From: Microbulbifer sediminum
GTDB taxonomy: Bacteria > Pseudomonadota > Gammaproteobacteria > Pseudomonadales > Cellvibrionaceae
Direction of reading: 5' to 3'
Length of the DNA stretch: 64,000 bases
Assembly (NCBI RefSeq): GCF_021729035.1
Contig: NZ_JAJSAP010000006.1
Span: 124,001 to 188,000, forward strand
The notes under the pieces: generated by a model
Told to the model about the DNA's origin: nothing
Databases searched by the model: none
Seen by the model: the letters and a program-made list of their open reading frames with translations, nothing else
Position numbers and translations under genes: made by a program
In this document: positions 54,987-63,611 of the stretch, one piece after another
Layout of the letters: each line of letters starts with the position of its first letter
Position numbering within the stretch: the first letter of the stretch is position 1

Positions 54987-55272
54987 CGGCCGGCAAGGGG
55001 CGTGCCTGATCAACGGGAGGCGGGACCGACGGGAGTTTCTCGAGGGGGCTGATCCCGGGTTTCACCTTCCCGCAGCAAACGCAGCGCGGCTAATCACCGT
55101 TGACAGAGCCATGATGCCCGTACAAGTCGGCTGCCGGACCAGGCGGTATGCCATGCCCGTTTCCTGTGAAAACGGCTCCCTTCCTGTATCATATTGATCT
55201 CGATCGCGAGAGGCCGAAGTAAAATTCTCGATAAATATAAAATAGTTGTTAAGCCGGTTGTCGGGACTGACC

Positions 55273-56106
55273 ATGCATAGTGCCCTGGAGTACGAAAATG
55301 TCGACCTGCCTGTGGGGCAGTCGGTCCGGGTGGCGCACTACCGTTTCCCCGCGGGCCATGCGCTGGAAATCGCACCGCATTTTCACGGGTTGCTGGAAGT
55401 GATGGTGTTCGTGCGCGCCCGTGGCCACGCAATGCTGGACGGCGAGCGCTATGAAATTGAGCCCGGCAGTGTGTTGTTCCTGCCCTCGCTGGCGGTCCAT
55501 GAACTCAGCCTGGAGGGCGTCGACCAGGACTTTTTCCTGCTCCAGTTCAGACCCGGCCTGCTGGACGGGGAGGAACCGGAGGCCGACCTGCAGAGGTTTG
55601 CTCCCTTCCTGGGCCGGGTGGATGACCAGAACCTGGGCCGCCTGGCGGTACTTCTGGACTGGTGCTGCGACATCAACGAGGAGCCGTCCCAGTTGGCCCT
55701 GTGTGACCGGGTGATGCAGCTACTGCTGCACAACCTGGCACAGCTACTGGCCGACCGCGGCACCGGCCGCCCGCCGGTGGCAGGGCGGCTGGAGCCCGTA
55801 CTGCAGCACTTCAAGGACAGCAGGCAGCTGTCGCTGCCACTGGACGCCGCCGCCACGCTCTGCGGTATCTCCCGCAGCCATTTCTCGCGCCTGTTCCACC
55901 AGACCCTGAACCTGCGTTACCAGGACTTTGTTCTCAAGCGCAAGCTGCAGCATGCGGTCTACCTGCTAATAAACACGCGACTGCGCATCGCCGATATCGC
56001 CTGCCAGTGCGAGTTCAGTGACAGCGCCCACTTCTGCAGCAAGTTCAAGCGGCTGTTCTCGGTTACCCCGCAACAGTTCCGCAAGGCTGCGGCGGAAAAC
56101 CGGTAA
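55273..56106 (+). CDS. AraC-family transcriptional regulator with cupin sensor
   Basis: A 277-residue regulator. The N-terminal cupin (about 20-100: HYRFPAGHALEIAPHFHGLLEVMVFV...GSVLFLPSLAVHEL) keeps the His-rich metal or ligand pocket, and the C-terminal AraC domain has two helix-turn-helix units (LDAAATLCGISRSHFSRLFHQTLNLRYQDFV, RIADIACQCEFSDSAHFCSKFKRLFSVTPQQFR). Ligand and targets unknown. An AT-rich stretch with no clear operator lies just upstream (55225-55250). Convergent with the DUF805 gene. Confidence 0.88.
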   Translation: MHSALEYENVDLPVGQSVRVAHYRFPAGHALEIAPHFHGLLEVMVFVRARGHAMLDGERYEIEPGSVLFLPSLAVHELSLEGVDQDFFLLQFRPGLLDGEEPEADLQRFAPFLGRVDDQNLGRLAVLLDWCCDINEEPSQLALCDRVMQLLLHNLAQLLADRGTGRPPVAGRLEPVLQHFKDSRQLSLPLDAAATLCGISRSHFSRLFHQTLNLRYQDFVLKRKLQHAVYLLINTRLRIADIACQCEFSDSAHFCSKFKRLFSVTPQQFRKAAAENR

Positions 56107-56124
56107 GAAAACCGGCGCGGCCGC

Positions 56125-56508
56125 TCAGTCCAGGGTGTTCTGCAGGCCGGTCTTGGGGTTGGGGCCGTACTCGTTCCTGCCCGCCTCACTGTCCAGCAGC
56201 ATAAACACGAGCAACACGATGGTGCCCAGCACCGGGATCAACGCCAGCAGGAACCACCAGCCGCTGCGGCCGGTATCGTGCAGCCGGCGCACCGTGACGG
56301 CGATGGAGGGAATCAGCACCAGCAGCCCGTAGATACCGCTGACCACACCCAGCCCGGTTTCGGGGTGGAAGTTGCCGGTGGCGCTGTCGACCGCGCCCAG
56401 CACCAGGCTGATCAGGATGTTGAACAGCACGAAGTACCAGTATTCCTTGCGCCGGGCCCGGCCGCGGAATACCGCATATTTACGCAGGACTGCCAGGTAC
56501 CAGTTCAT
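56125..56508 (-). CDS. DUF805 family membrane protein
   Basis: A 127-residue protein with three to four membrane segments. The start MNWYLAVLRKYAVFRGRARRKEYWYFVLFNILI and the block VRRLHDTGRSGWWFLLALIPVLG are exact marks of DUF805 (YhaH/YhaI type). Start at 56508 is preferred because GGAGATATCCC precedes it. Function unknown. Confidence 0.85.
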   Translation of the reverse strand: MNWYLAVLRKYAVFRGRARRKEYWYFVLFNILISLVLGAVDSATGNFHPETGLGVVSGIYGLLVLIPSIAVTVRRLHDTGRSGWWFLLALIPVLGTIVLLVFMLLDSEAGRNEYGPNPKTGLQNTLD

Positions 56509-56596
56509 CGGGATATCTCCGCTGCCTTTCACGCCAGTTGCCCGGTCGCGGCCACGGGGCCGCATCCTAACCAGAGGTTAGACCAGTCCCGGGCGG

Positions 56597-58132
56597 TCAG
56601 GCACCGGGGAGCGGCCTGCGGTAGGCAGCGGATTCCACTTGCAGCGCCGGTCTGGCCAGGGGCGGTGCCAGCAGGAACTGCCGGCGCAGGCGTCGCGACA
56701 ACCAGTCGGCCGCGAGGATCAGAGCGGCGTTGACGCCGATCAGCAGGATGGCCACGTCGAAGCGCATGAACTGGAAGGCCGAGTCGATATAAAAGCCCAG
56801 CGTGGGGATGCCCAGCACACCCAGCACGGCAGTCTCGCGAATGATGATCTCCCAGCGATAAAAGCAGTAGGCCAGGAAACGCTGGTACAGGGTGGGCACA
56901 TAGAAGTACGCAAAGCGCCCCAATGGGCCCGCCGGTACCGGTGGCGCTGGCATCTCGTCGCTGTGCCGGCCCAGCAGGTGGCCGATGATGGCGCCATTGT
57001 GCAGGGTCATGGCCAGTGCGGCCGGCAGCATCGACGGGCCCAGTACGATCAGGAAAATAAAGTTCAGCAGGTACTCCGGCAGCGAGCGCAGCACCAGCAG
57101 CACGCCATCGCCGGCGCGACGTGCCCAGCCACTGACAAAATGGGAGGAGTTGAGCGGCGAAGCCAGCAGTGCGAACAGGGCGGTCAGGACCAGGGCAACC
57201 TGGGCCAGCAGCACCGTGTTCCAGGTTCCCGCCAGCACCTGCTCCCCCAGCCAACCCAGCCAGCGCTGGGTTTTCTCCAGCGGCCAGTCCTGGCGCAGCG
57301 GTGCCGGCACACACTCCCACAGGAAGCGCATCAGGTTGGCACCATGCCACTCCGCCGCAACCGGCCTGGCGATAAATGCCGTCGGTACCAGCACCAGCAG
57401 CCAGCGGGTGCGGAACCAGAAACGCAGGGAATACACCAGTGCCAGTACCGTCAGCAGCAGGGCGCTGGCAGCGCTGTACTCGCCGGTGCGCAAAGCGGTT
57501 TCCAGGTGAAAGCCGATGGTGGGCAGGCCAATAAATCCCAGCACTACCGATGAGCGAATCGCACACTCCATGCGGTAGGCGGTGTAGTTGCGCATGGCGT
57601 GCAGGGCCAGCGGCAGCCGGGTGTAGCAGAAATGGCTGATACCGCCGCGCCCGGGCGAAACGGCGCTGGCGGGACGCTGGTCGATCTCTTCCAGCTGCTC
57701 GCCGAAAACCTTGGCGATGGTGCCACAGAAGGGCAGGGTGATGGCCAGGACACCGGTCAGGGCAGTAAAGCCGAACACCTGGATAAAAATCAGCGCCCAG
57801 AAAACCTCATGCACCGAGCGCAGGCCCGCGGCCAGCCGGCGGGCCCAGGGCCGCTGGTAGAAGGCAGACAGCACCAGTCCCAGTGCCGCGGCCAGGGTAA
57901 CGCCCTGCAGCGCGAAGGCCACGGTGGTCAGGGTGGCATCCAGCCACTGGGTCAGGTCGGCAATGCGCGGGCTGAACAGGCCCGCCAGCATCAGCCGCAG
58001 TTCGCGGCCCGGGTCTGGCGCACTGATCTCGATATCCGCCAGCGCCAGGCACAGCAGCGCCGATAGCGCGAAGTAAAAACTGAGCCGGCGCAGGCTGCGG
58101 CGCTGGCTGAAAAAGCGCAGCGTTCCGCTCAC
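56597..58132 (-). CDS. ABC transporter permease, fused double PhnE-type (putative selenate/phosphonate uptake)
   Basis: A 511-residue permease made of two PhnE-like halves in one chain. Each half holds a BPD-type domain with the ATPase-contact loop: YTRLPLALHAMRNYTAYRMECAIRSSVVLGFIGLPTIGFHLE in the first, and YFYVPTLYQRFLAYCFYRWEIIIRETAVLGVLGIPTLGFYID in the second. Classical PhnE works as a homodimer of one such unit, so this chain supplies the full pore. GTG start overlapping the ATPase stop (GTGA). Substrate inferred from the binding protein. Confidence 0.85.
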   Translation of the reverse strand: MSGTLRFFSQRRSLRRLSFYFALSALLCLALADIEISAPDPGRELRLMLAGLFSPRIADLTQWLDATLTTVAFALQGVTLAAALGLVLSAFYQRPWARRLAAGLRSVHEVFWALIFIQVFGFTALTGVLAITLPFCGTIAKVFGEQLEEIDQRPASAVSPGRGGISHFCYTRLPLALHAMRNYTAYRMECAIRSSVVLGFIGLPTIGFHLETALRTGEYSAASALLLTVLALVYSLRFWFRTRWLLVLVPTAFIARPVAAEWHGANLMRFLWECVPAPLRQDWPLEKTQRWLGWLGEQVLAGTWNTVLLAQVALVLTALFALLASPLNSSHFVSGWARRAGDGVLLVLRSLPEYLLNFIFLIVLGPSMLPAALAMTLHNGAIIGHLLGRHSDEMPAPPVPAGPLGRFAYFYVPTLYQRFLAYCFYRWEIIIRETAVLGVLGIPTLGFYIDSAFQFMRFDVAILLIGVNAALILAADWLSRRLRRQFLLAPPLARPALQVESAAYRRPLPGA

Positions 58133-58806
58133 TGGTAGAGCCGCCGCAGGGCGTCCTCGTGCAGCTGATCCACCGGGGTATCGAACTGGATTTGCCGGTC
58201 CTTCAGGCCAATCACGCGGTTGCAGGTGCGCAGCCCCAGGTCGGCATGGTGCAGCGCCACCACCGCGGTTGTGTGCTGGCCGAGCAGGTGCGTGAGCACC
58301 TGCTCACCCTGCTGGCGGTCCAGGGCAGACACCGGTTCGTCGGCGAGCAGGAGAGGTTTCCGTTGGTACAGGGCGCGGGCGACGGCCACACGCTGCTGCT
58401 GGCCGCCGGACAGTTCATCGGTCTTGCGCCAGAGCAGTTCGTCGATGCCCAGGGCCGTGGCAATCTCACCGATCTCTGCCTTGCGCCCGGCGGAGGGCAG
58501 GAACAACGTTTTCAGGTTGGCGAGCCCGGAATAGCGGTCCAGGCCACCGGCATAAATATTGTGGAACGCCTTGAGCTGCGGCACCAGGGAGCTCTCCTGC
58601 GGGCACCAGCTGGCGGCGTAGGGGAGCTGGCTGCGCAGGTGACGCAGCAGGGTGCTCTTGCCGGAACCGCTCCTGCCCAGCAGGGCGATGTGGTCCCCCT
58701 CACGGATGGCCAGGTGCCCGATATGCAGGGCCAGCTGCTCCGGCTGATCCGTATGCGGGGCCGGGTAGGACAGGTCGCAGTCTCGCAGTTCAATCGCGAT
58801 CGTCAT
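58129..58806 (-). CDS. ABC transporter ATP-binding protein, PhnC-like
   Basis: A 225-residue ATPase with Walker A (LLGRSGSGKSTLL), a Q-loop in SWCPQESSLVPQLKAFHNIYAGGL, signature LSGGQQQRVAVARAL, Walker B (LLLADEPVSALD) and an H-loop (VALHHADLG). It overlaps the substrate-binding protein gene by one base and the permease gene by three, so the three are one translational unit transcribed right to left. Confidence 0.92.
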   Translation of the reverse strand: MTIAIELRDCDLSYPAPHTDQPEQLALHIGHLAIREGDHIALLGRSGSGKSTLLRHLRSQLPYAASWCPQESSLVPQLKAFHNIYAGGLDRYSGLANLKTLFLPSAGRKAEIGEIATALGIDELLWRKTDELSGGQQQRVAVARALYQRKPLLLADEPVSALDRQQGEQVLTHLLGQHTTAVVALHHADLGLRTCNRVIGLKDRQIQFDTPVDQLHEDALRRLYQ

Positions 58807-59675
58807 CAGAACTCGTCGAGCAGGCCGATGGCAGTGGCGGTTTCCTCGATCGCCCGGTAAACGCTGTTATCGGCGGGCACGAAGCGGGAGCGCGGAAACG
58901 CCTGCAGGATGGAGTCGTTCTCGAGTTGCAGCAGCGCACGGGTGAGGCGCTGCTTGAAGCCGGCGCCCAGTTGCCGGTCGATATCGCCGCGCACGGTCCA
59001 CTGGTAGTCGGCGTAGGGGGGGGTGGTCCAGATCACGGATACCTGGTCCGGATTCACTTCACCGTTGTCCACCGCCTTTTCCCATACCGCGTAATTCACC
59101 GCGCCCACCTGGTAGGCACCGGACTGCACCAGCGCAATGGTGCGGCTGTGGTCACCGCTGAAGCCCACCCGGGAGAAAATTTCGCCGGGGGCTTTACCGA
59201 AGGCTTCACGCAGGTGGAACTCGGGCATCAGCCGCCCGGAGGTGGAACCCTTGGAACCGAAGGTAAAGGTCTTGCCGCGCAGGGTATCGGTCAGGGCCTC
59301 GGCTGGTTGCAGGCCGGCGCTTGCGTGGGCGATAAAGTAGGTCTTGAAGAACTGGTCCTCGTATCCCTGGGCAATGGCCTCGGAACCGGGCACGGCACGC
59401 CGGGCCTGCACCCCGGACAGGCCGCCGAACCAGGCCAGCTGCACCTGGTTGTTGCGGAACGCGGTAATGGCGGCCGGATAGCTCTTCACCGGCATATAGT
59501 TCACGTCCACATCCAGTTCCGCGGAGAGGTAATCGGCCACCTGCTGGAAGCGCCGTACCAGCTCGGCCTCGTTCTGGTCGGGGATGGCGGTGAAGGTAAA
59601 TTGCGGGCGCTGGTTATCGGCAGCGATGCTGCCCAGGGACACCAGCATTGCCAGCAGGGCAAACAGGTAGCGCAT
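58806..59675 (-). CDS. ABC transporter substrate-binding protein, putative selenate type (PhnD/PtxB family)
   Basis: A 289-residue periplasmic protein with signal peptide (MRYLFALLAMLVSLGSIAA) and a PhnD/PtxB-like fold. FTFTAIPDQNEAELVRRFQQVADYLSAELDVDVNYMPVKSYPAAITAFRNNQVQLAWFGGLSGVQAR and GSKGSTSGRLMP fit the subgroup annotated as putative selenate transporters, a function assigned mainly from genome context, not biochemistry. No selD or other selenium gene is in this window. An oxyanion (selenate, phosphite, phosphonate) is the likely ligand class. Confidence 0.85.
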   Translation of the reverse strand: MRYLFALLAMLVSLGSIAADNQRPQFTFTAIPDQNEAELVRRFQQVADYLSAELDVDVNYMPVKSYPAAITAFRNNQVQLAWFGGLSGVQARRAVPGSEAIAQGYEDQFFKTYFIAHASAGLQPAEALTDTLRGKTFTFGSKGSTSGRLMPEFHLREAFGKAPGEIFSRVGFSGDHSRTIALVQSGAYQVGAVNYAVWEKAVDNGEVNPDQVSVIWTTPPYADYQWTVRGDIDRQLGAGFKQRLTRALLQLENDSILQAFPRSRFVPADNSVYRAIEETATAIGLLDEF

Positions 59676-59893
59676 GTTGTGGGCCTTGTTGTAAAGCAGG
59701 GAGAACGGGTTGCGGGCGCCGTTTTAGCCCAGGGGGGGGCGATTATACAAGTGATCTGCGCTGCCAGCGCCGTGGCGGCTTGGCCCGGGAACAGGCTGGC
59801 GCTAGGACTGCAACCAATACAGGCTGCCGCTGACGCTTGAACACGTGGCACCGCATCACTAAGGTTTGTGAGTCGCACCGCAATGGAATCCCC

Positions 59894-60577
59894 ATGAAAC
59901 TGCTGCTCCTCGCCAGCCTCTGCGCGCTGGTTCTCTCTGTCGCAAGCCCTGTCTCTGCCGGCCCGGCCTCGTCGGCGGGGGATGTCCATCCCGGTCTGTG
60001 CCTGGACGGGGATGCCTGCCCGGAGGTGCCGCTGCACAACGCGGTGCGCAAGCAGCTGAACCGCGGCCAGCTGCCCAACAGTCCCAGGCCCCTGCCGCCG
60101 GTGGACATGCTGGTGCACGATTCGGCGCTGAGCCTGACCGCCTTCAACTGGGCCCGGCAGATGTGCGAGCGCGACGCCATGAAGCACAACCGCAATCGGG
60201 TGCGGGACTTCCACGCCAACGGTGGCAACCCCCACTACCGGCATATAGGCGAGAACCTGGCCGTGTTCTCCTCCACCCGGCCGGATATTTTCCCGGTGGG
60301 GGAGGGTGCCATTCGCCGGGCGGTGGATTACTGGCGGTCCGAGGCCGGTGACTACCGTTTCCGTCCCTTTACTTCCCGCGGACCGGTGGTGGGGCACTAC
60401 ACCCAGCTGGTGTGGAATGCCACCGAGGTATTCGACAGTGCGGGCAACCGGCTGCCCAAGGCGGTGGGTTGCGGTTCTTACCAGTGCCGGTCGGGCAAGT
60501 GGTACAAGACCTACATTGCCTGCAACTACGCGCCGGGTGGCAACTATAAAGGGCAGCTTCCCTACCGGCCGGAATAA
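59894..60577 (+). CDS. CAP/SCP domain secreted protein
   Basis: A 227-residue secreted protein: signal peptide to about Ala22, then a CAP domain like plant PR-1, with DFHANGGNPHYRHIGENLAVF, AVDYWRSEAGDY and the signature VVGHYTQLVWNATEVF, followed by ACNYAPGGNYKGQLPY. Several Cys (CLDGDAC, MCERD, GCGSYQC, ACNY) suggest disulfides. Bacterial CAP proteins have unclear roles, possibly lipid binding or cell-wall-linked. It ends two bases before the ABC ATPase gene and may be the operon's first gene. Confidence 0.9.
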   Translation: MKLLLLASLCALVLSVASPVSAGPASSAGDVHPGLCLDGDACPEVPLHNAVRKQLNRGQLPNSPRPLPPVDMLVHDSALSLTAFNWARQMCERDAMKHNRNRVRDFHANGGNPHYRHIGENLAVFSSTRPDIFPVGEGAIRRAVDYWRSEAGDYRFRPFTSRGPVVGHYTQLVWNATEVFDSAGNRLPKAVGCGSYQCRSGKWYKTYIACNYAPGGNYKGQLPYRPE

Positions 60578-60579
60578 CC

Positions 60580-61266
60580 ATGAATGACATCCTGATACAG
60601 GCGCGGGGTCTGTGCGTGTCCTACCGCAATGGCCGCGAGCGGATTAATGTGCTGCGCGACCTGTCGCTGGAATTACGGCGCGGGGAGGCGGTGGCGATTA
60701 TCGGGCCTTCCGGCTCCGGCAAGAGCACGCTGCTGAACCTGCTCAACGGCCTGCTGCAAGCCGACAGCGGCAGCCTGCGGGTGCTCGACCGGGACGCGGC
60801 CGGACTGGCAGAGAACGACTGGGCCCGGCTACGCCGCACGCGCATTGCCACTCTATTCCAGGATGGCAACCTGGTTCCCACGCTGACGGTGGAGCGCAAT
60901 ATTGCCTTTCGCGCCGGACTCGCCGGCCTGCAGCGGCACACTGGCCAGGCATTGCTCGAGCGGCTGGGCATCGCCGATATCGCCCGGCGCTATCCTGACC
61001 AGGTTTCCGGCGGCCAGCGGCAGCGGGCGGCACTGGCCTGTGCCTTCGCCATGGAGCCGGAAATCATCCTGGCGGACGAGCCCACCGGCAGCCTGGACCA
61101 GGCCACCGCCCGGCGGGTAACGCCGCTGTTCTTCGACGCCATCCGCGAACGGGCGCTGGGCGCCCTGATCGTCACCCACAATACCGAGCTTGCCCGGCGC
61201 TGTGACCGGGTGCTGGAACTGCGGCAGGGAGCCCTGGAGCCATGGGACTCGGCACTGTCTTCCTGA
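60580..61266 (+). CDS. ABC transporter ATP-binding protein, LolD/MacB type
   Basis: A 228-residue ATPase: Walker A (IIGPSGSGKSTLLNLLNGLLQ), signature VSGGQRQRAALACAF and Walker B (IILADEPTGSLD), with the LolD/MacB-type end VTHNTELARRCDRVLEL. It overlaps the permease gene by 25 bases. With the FtsX permease and the lipocalin-like lipoprotein it forms an AttEFGH-like set. Confidence 0.92.
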   Translation: MNDILIQARGLCVSYRNGRERINVLRDLSLELRRGEAVAIIGPSGSGKSTLLNLLNGLLQADSGSLRVLDRDAAGLAENDWARLRRTRIATLFQDGNLVPTLTVERNIAFRAGLAGLQRHTGQALLERLGIADIARRYPDQVSGGQRQRAALACAFAMEPEIILADEPTGSLDQATARRVTPLFFDAIRERALGALIVTHNTELARRCDRVLELRQGALEPWDSALSS

Positions 61267-63611
61267 GCCACTACCGGCGCCATCCAGGGCAGCTGGCCGG
61301 CCTGCTGCTGATCCTGGCCTGCGCCGCCACCCTGTGGAGCGGGGTCCGCTCCCTGACCGGTCGCGCGGAGGACGCCGTGGCCCAGTCCCGGGCGGCGCTG
61401 GAGCCACGCCTGAGTGTGTTGCGCGCCGACGGTCATGCCGTGGGGGTGGAGGATTTCGCCCGCCTGCGCCGGGCGGGGCTCTGCGCCTCGCCGCGGCTGC
61501 AGGTGTATTTACCGGCGAGCGAGGCGCCCGAAATCGTGGGCATCGATCCGTTCACGGCCGCTTGCCTGCGCCAGTACAGCGGCGGGGCAGCGGTGGTCGA
61601 GGAGCTGCTGGCCGGGCCCGGGCGGCCACTGTTGCTCGGCAATGCGCGGGACCTGGCGCGCTGGCGGCAACTCTCCCTGCCGGGCAGCGGCGATTACCGG
61701 CTGCAACCGGCCGAGGGGGTGCCGCCGGGCCTGTTGCTGGCGGATATCGCCGTCGCCGCGGAGCTGGCTTCCAGCGGGCGTGCCGAGCTCGAGATCCTGC
61801 TGCCGGCGGCTGAATTACAGGGGCGGGCGCTGCCGCCGGGCTATACCACCCGGGTCGAGGACTACGGCGTGGAACCGGAGTCGCTGGTGGAAGCTTTCCT
61901 GTTGAACCTGGATGCCCTCGGGGCGCTGGCACTGTTGGTGGCCGCGCTACTGGTGCGCAGCATCTACCGCTTCGCGCTGGAGCAGCGACGCCGCAGCCTC
62001 GAGATCCTGGTGCGCCTGGGCGTGCCGGTGGCCCGGTTACGGCTGGTGCTGGCGGCGGAGGTACTGCTGCTGGCGGTGGCGGGCGGCACCCTCGGTGTCT
62101 GGCTGGGGGGCATGCTGGCATCCGCACTGGCCGGTGGTTTCCAGTCCACACTGAGCGGGCTTTTCAGTGTGGACACCCTGGCGCAAAGCCCGCCCGCGCT
62201 GGAGACCTGGCTCGGCATGGTGCTGATCCTGGCGCTGGTGGTGGGCTGGGCCTGTATCGACCTGCTGCTACTGCGCCGTGGGCAGCGGGACACGGCGCCC
62301 GAGGGCGGCCGGCGGCAGCTGGTCCCGGTCCTGGTGGCGCTGGTGCTGGTGGCGGTATCCCTGCTGGTATTGCTGGCGACGGAAAAGCTGTGGCTGGTAT
62401 TCCTCGCCGCCAGCGGCTGCCTGGTGGGCGCCGGCCTGTTGTTGCCCGCGCTGCTGGATCGGCTGCTGGCGGGGGCCGAACGGCGCAGCCGCGCGGCCGG
62501 CAAGGCGTCACTATGGGAGTGGTCCTGCTCCGAGATGCGCGCACTGTGCCGGCTGCTGCAGTTGCCGCTGGTGGCGCTGGCATTCGCCATCGCGGCGTCC
62601 ATCGGGGTGCAGGCGATGGTCACCGGCTTCGAGTCCACTTTCGGGCGCTGGCTCGACCAGCGCCTGCAGGGCGATCTCTACCTGGATCCCGGCCGGCCCG
62701 TGGCGACCGCCACCTGGAATAAACAACTGCAGCGATTGCCTGGGGTAAAAACAGTGCTGCCCATGGTGCGCGGTCGGGGCCTGCTCGACGGCCAGGCGGT
62801 GGATGTCATGGCTGTGGACCCGGCTTCGCCGCTGGTGCAGGACTGGCCATTGCTGGCTGCGGTTCCCGAGCCCTGGGCCGCACTTGCTGCACAGGGAGTG
62901 ATGGTCAACGAGCAGCTGGCGCGGCGACAGTCGCTGGCGGTCGGGGACCGGGTCCGGTTCCGGCTTGGCAGTGATTCACTGTCACGGCAAGTGATTGGTA
63001 TCTATGCCGACTACGGCAGGCCCGAGGGCGAACTGCTGCTACCGCTGGCGCTGGTGCCGGACTCCCTGCCTGGCCGCTACACCACCTATGTGCTGGGGGT
63101 GAGCGACACAGCCACTCCGGGCTGGCAGGACTGGCCGGAGCAATATCCCTGGCTGGCGGGCGGCCGCCTGCGGGACCAGCCGGGCCTGAAGCGCGCCGCC
63201 AACGCCGCCTTCGCGCGGACTTTTCGTATGACCCGGCTGCTGAATATCCTGACGCTGGCCCTCGCCGGCACGGCGCTGGCATTGATGGGGCTGGTGATAT
63301 TCCGCCTGCGGCAACGCAGTTATACGCTGCTGCATGTATATGGCGTGCCGCGGCGGCAGCTGCGCTGGCGGCTGGTGGCCCACAGCATGCTGGTCACCGG
63401 CTTGCTGGCAATCGTGGCAACGCCACTGGGAGTTTTCCTCAGCTGGGTGCTGGTGGCGCGGATCAATCCGGTTGCCTTTGGCTGGTCCCTGCCACTGGAA
63501 CTCTACCCGGGTTTCTGGCTGCAGGTGTGGCTGGCCAGCCTGCTGATCGGTGCCCTGGTGGGCCTGCTGATGCGCAACCCGGTGCGACTGGAGACCCTGA
63601 AAAATGAATAG
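61242..63611 (+). CDS. FtsX/MacB-type ABC permease
   Basis: A 789-residue permease in two halves: an N-terminal membrane helix and periplasmic domain, three membrane segments (about 220-350), two central helices near 370-400, a second periplasmic domain (about 440-640), and three C-terminal helices. The second half contains RGLLDGQAVDVMAVDP and the FtsX end RLRQRSYTLLHVYGVPRRQLRWRLVAHSMLVTG. Such permeases do mechanical work on envelope substrates rather than channel-type import. Overlaps the lipoprotein gene by eight bases. Confidence 0.88.
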   Translation: MGLGTVFLSHYRRHPGQLAGLLLILACAATLWSGVRSLTGRAEDAVAQSRAALEPRLSVLRADGHAVGVEDFARLRRAGLCASPRLQVYLPASEAPEIVGIDPFTAACLRQYSGGAAVVEELLAGPGRPLLLGNARDLARWRQLSLPGSGDYRLQPAEGVPPGLLLADIAVAAELASSGRAELEILLPAAELQGRALPPGYTTRVEDYGVEPESLVEAFLLNLDALGALALLVAALLVRSIYRFALEQRRRSLEILVRLGVPVARLRLVLAAEVLLLAVAGGTLGVWLGGMLASALAGGFQSTLSGLFSVDTLAQSPPALETWLGMVLILALVVGWACIDLLLLRRGQRDTAPEGGRRQLVPVLVALVLVAVSLLVLLATEKLWLVFLAASGCLVGAGLLLPALLDRLLAGAERRSRAAGKASLWEWSCSEMRALCRLLQLPLVALAFAIAASIGVQAMVTGFESTFGRWLDQRLQGDLYLDPGRPVATATWNKQLQRLPGVKTVLPMVRGRGLLDGQAVDVMAVDPASPLVQDWPLLAAVPEPWAALAAQGVMVNEQLARRQSLAVGDRVRFRLGSDSLSRQVIGIYADYGRPEGELLLPLALVPDSLPGRYTTYVLGVSDTATPGWQDWPEQYPWLAGGRLRDQPGLKRAANAAFARTFRMTRLLNILTLALAGTALALMGLVIFRLRQRSYTLLHVYGVPRRQLRWRLVAHSMLVTGLLAIVATPLGVFLSWVLVARINPVAFGWSLPLELYPGFWLQVWLASLLIGALVGLLMRNPVRLETLKNE

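Noticed and set aside
59742-59747. Minus-strand TATAAT upstream of the selenate-type binding protein gene
   Set aside because: No acceptable -35 at 16-18 bases; may be chance in a short AT-rich run.
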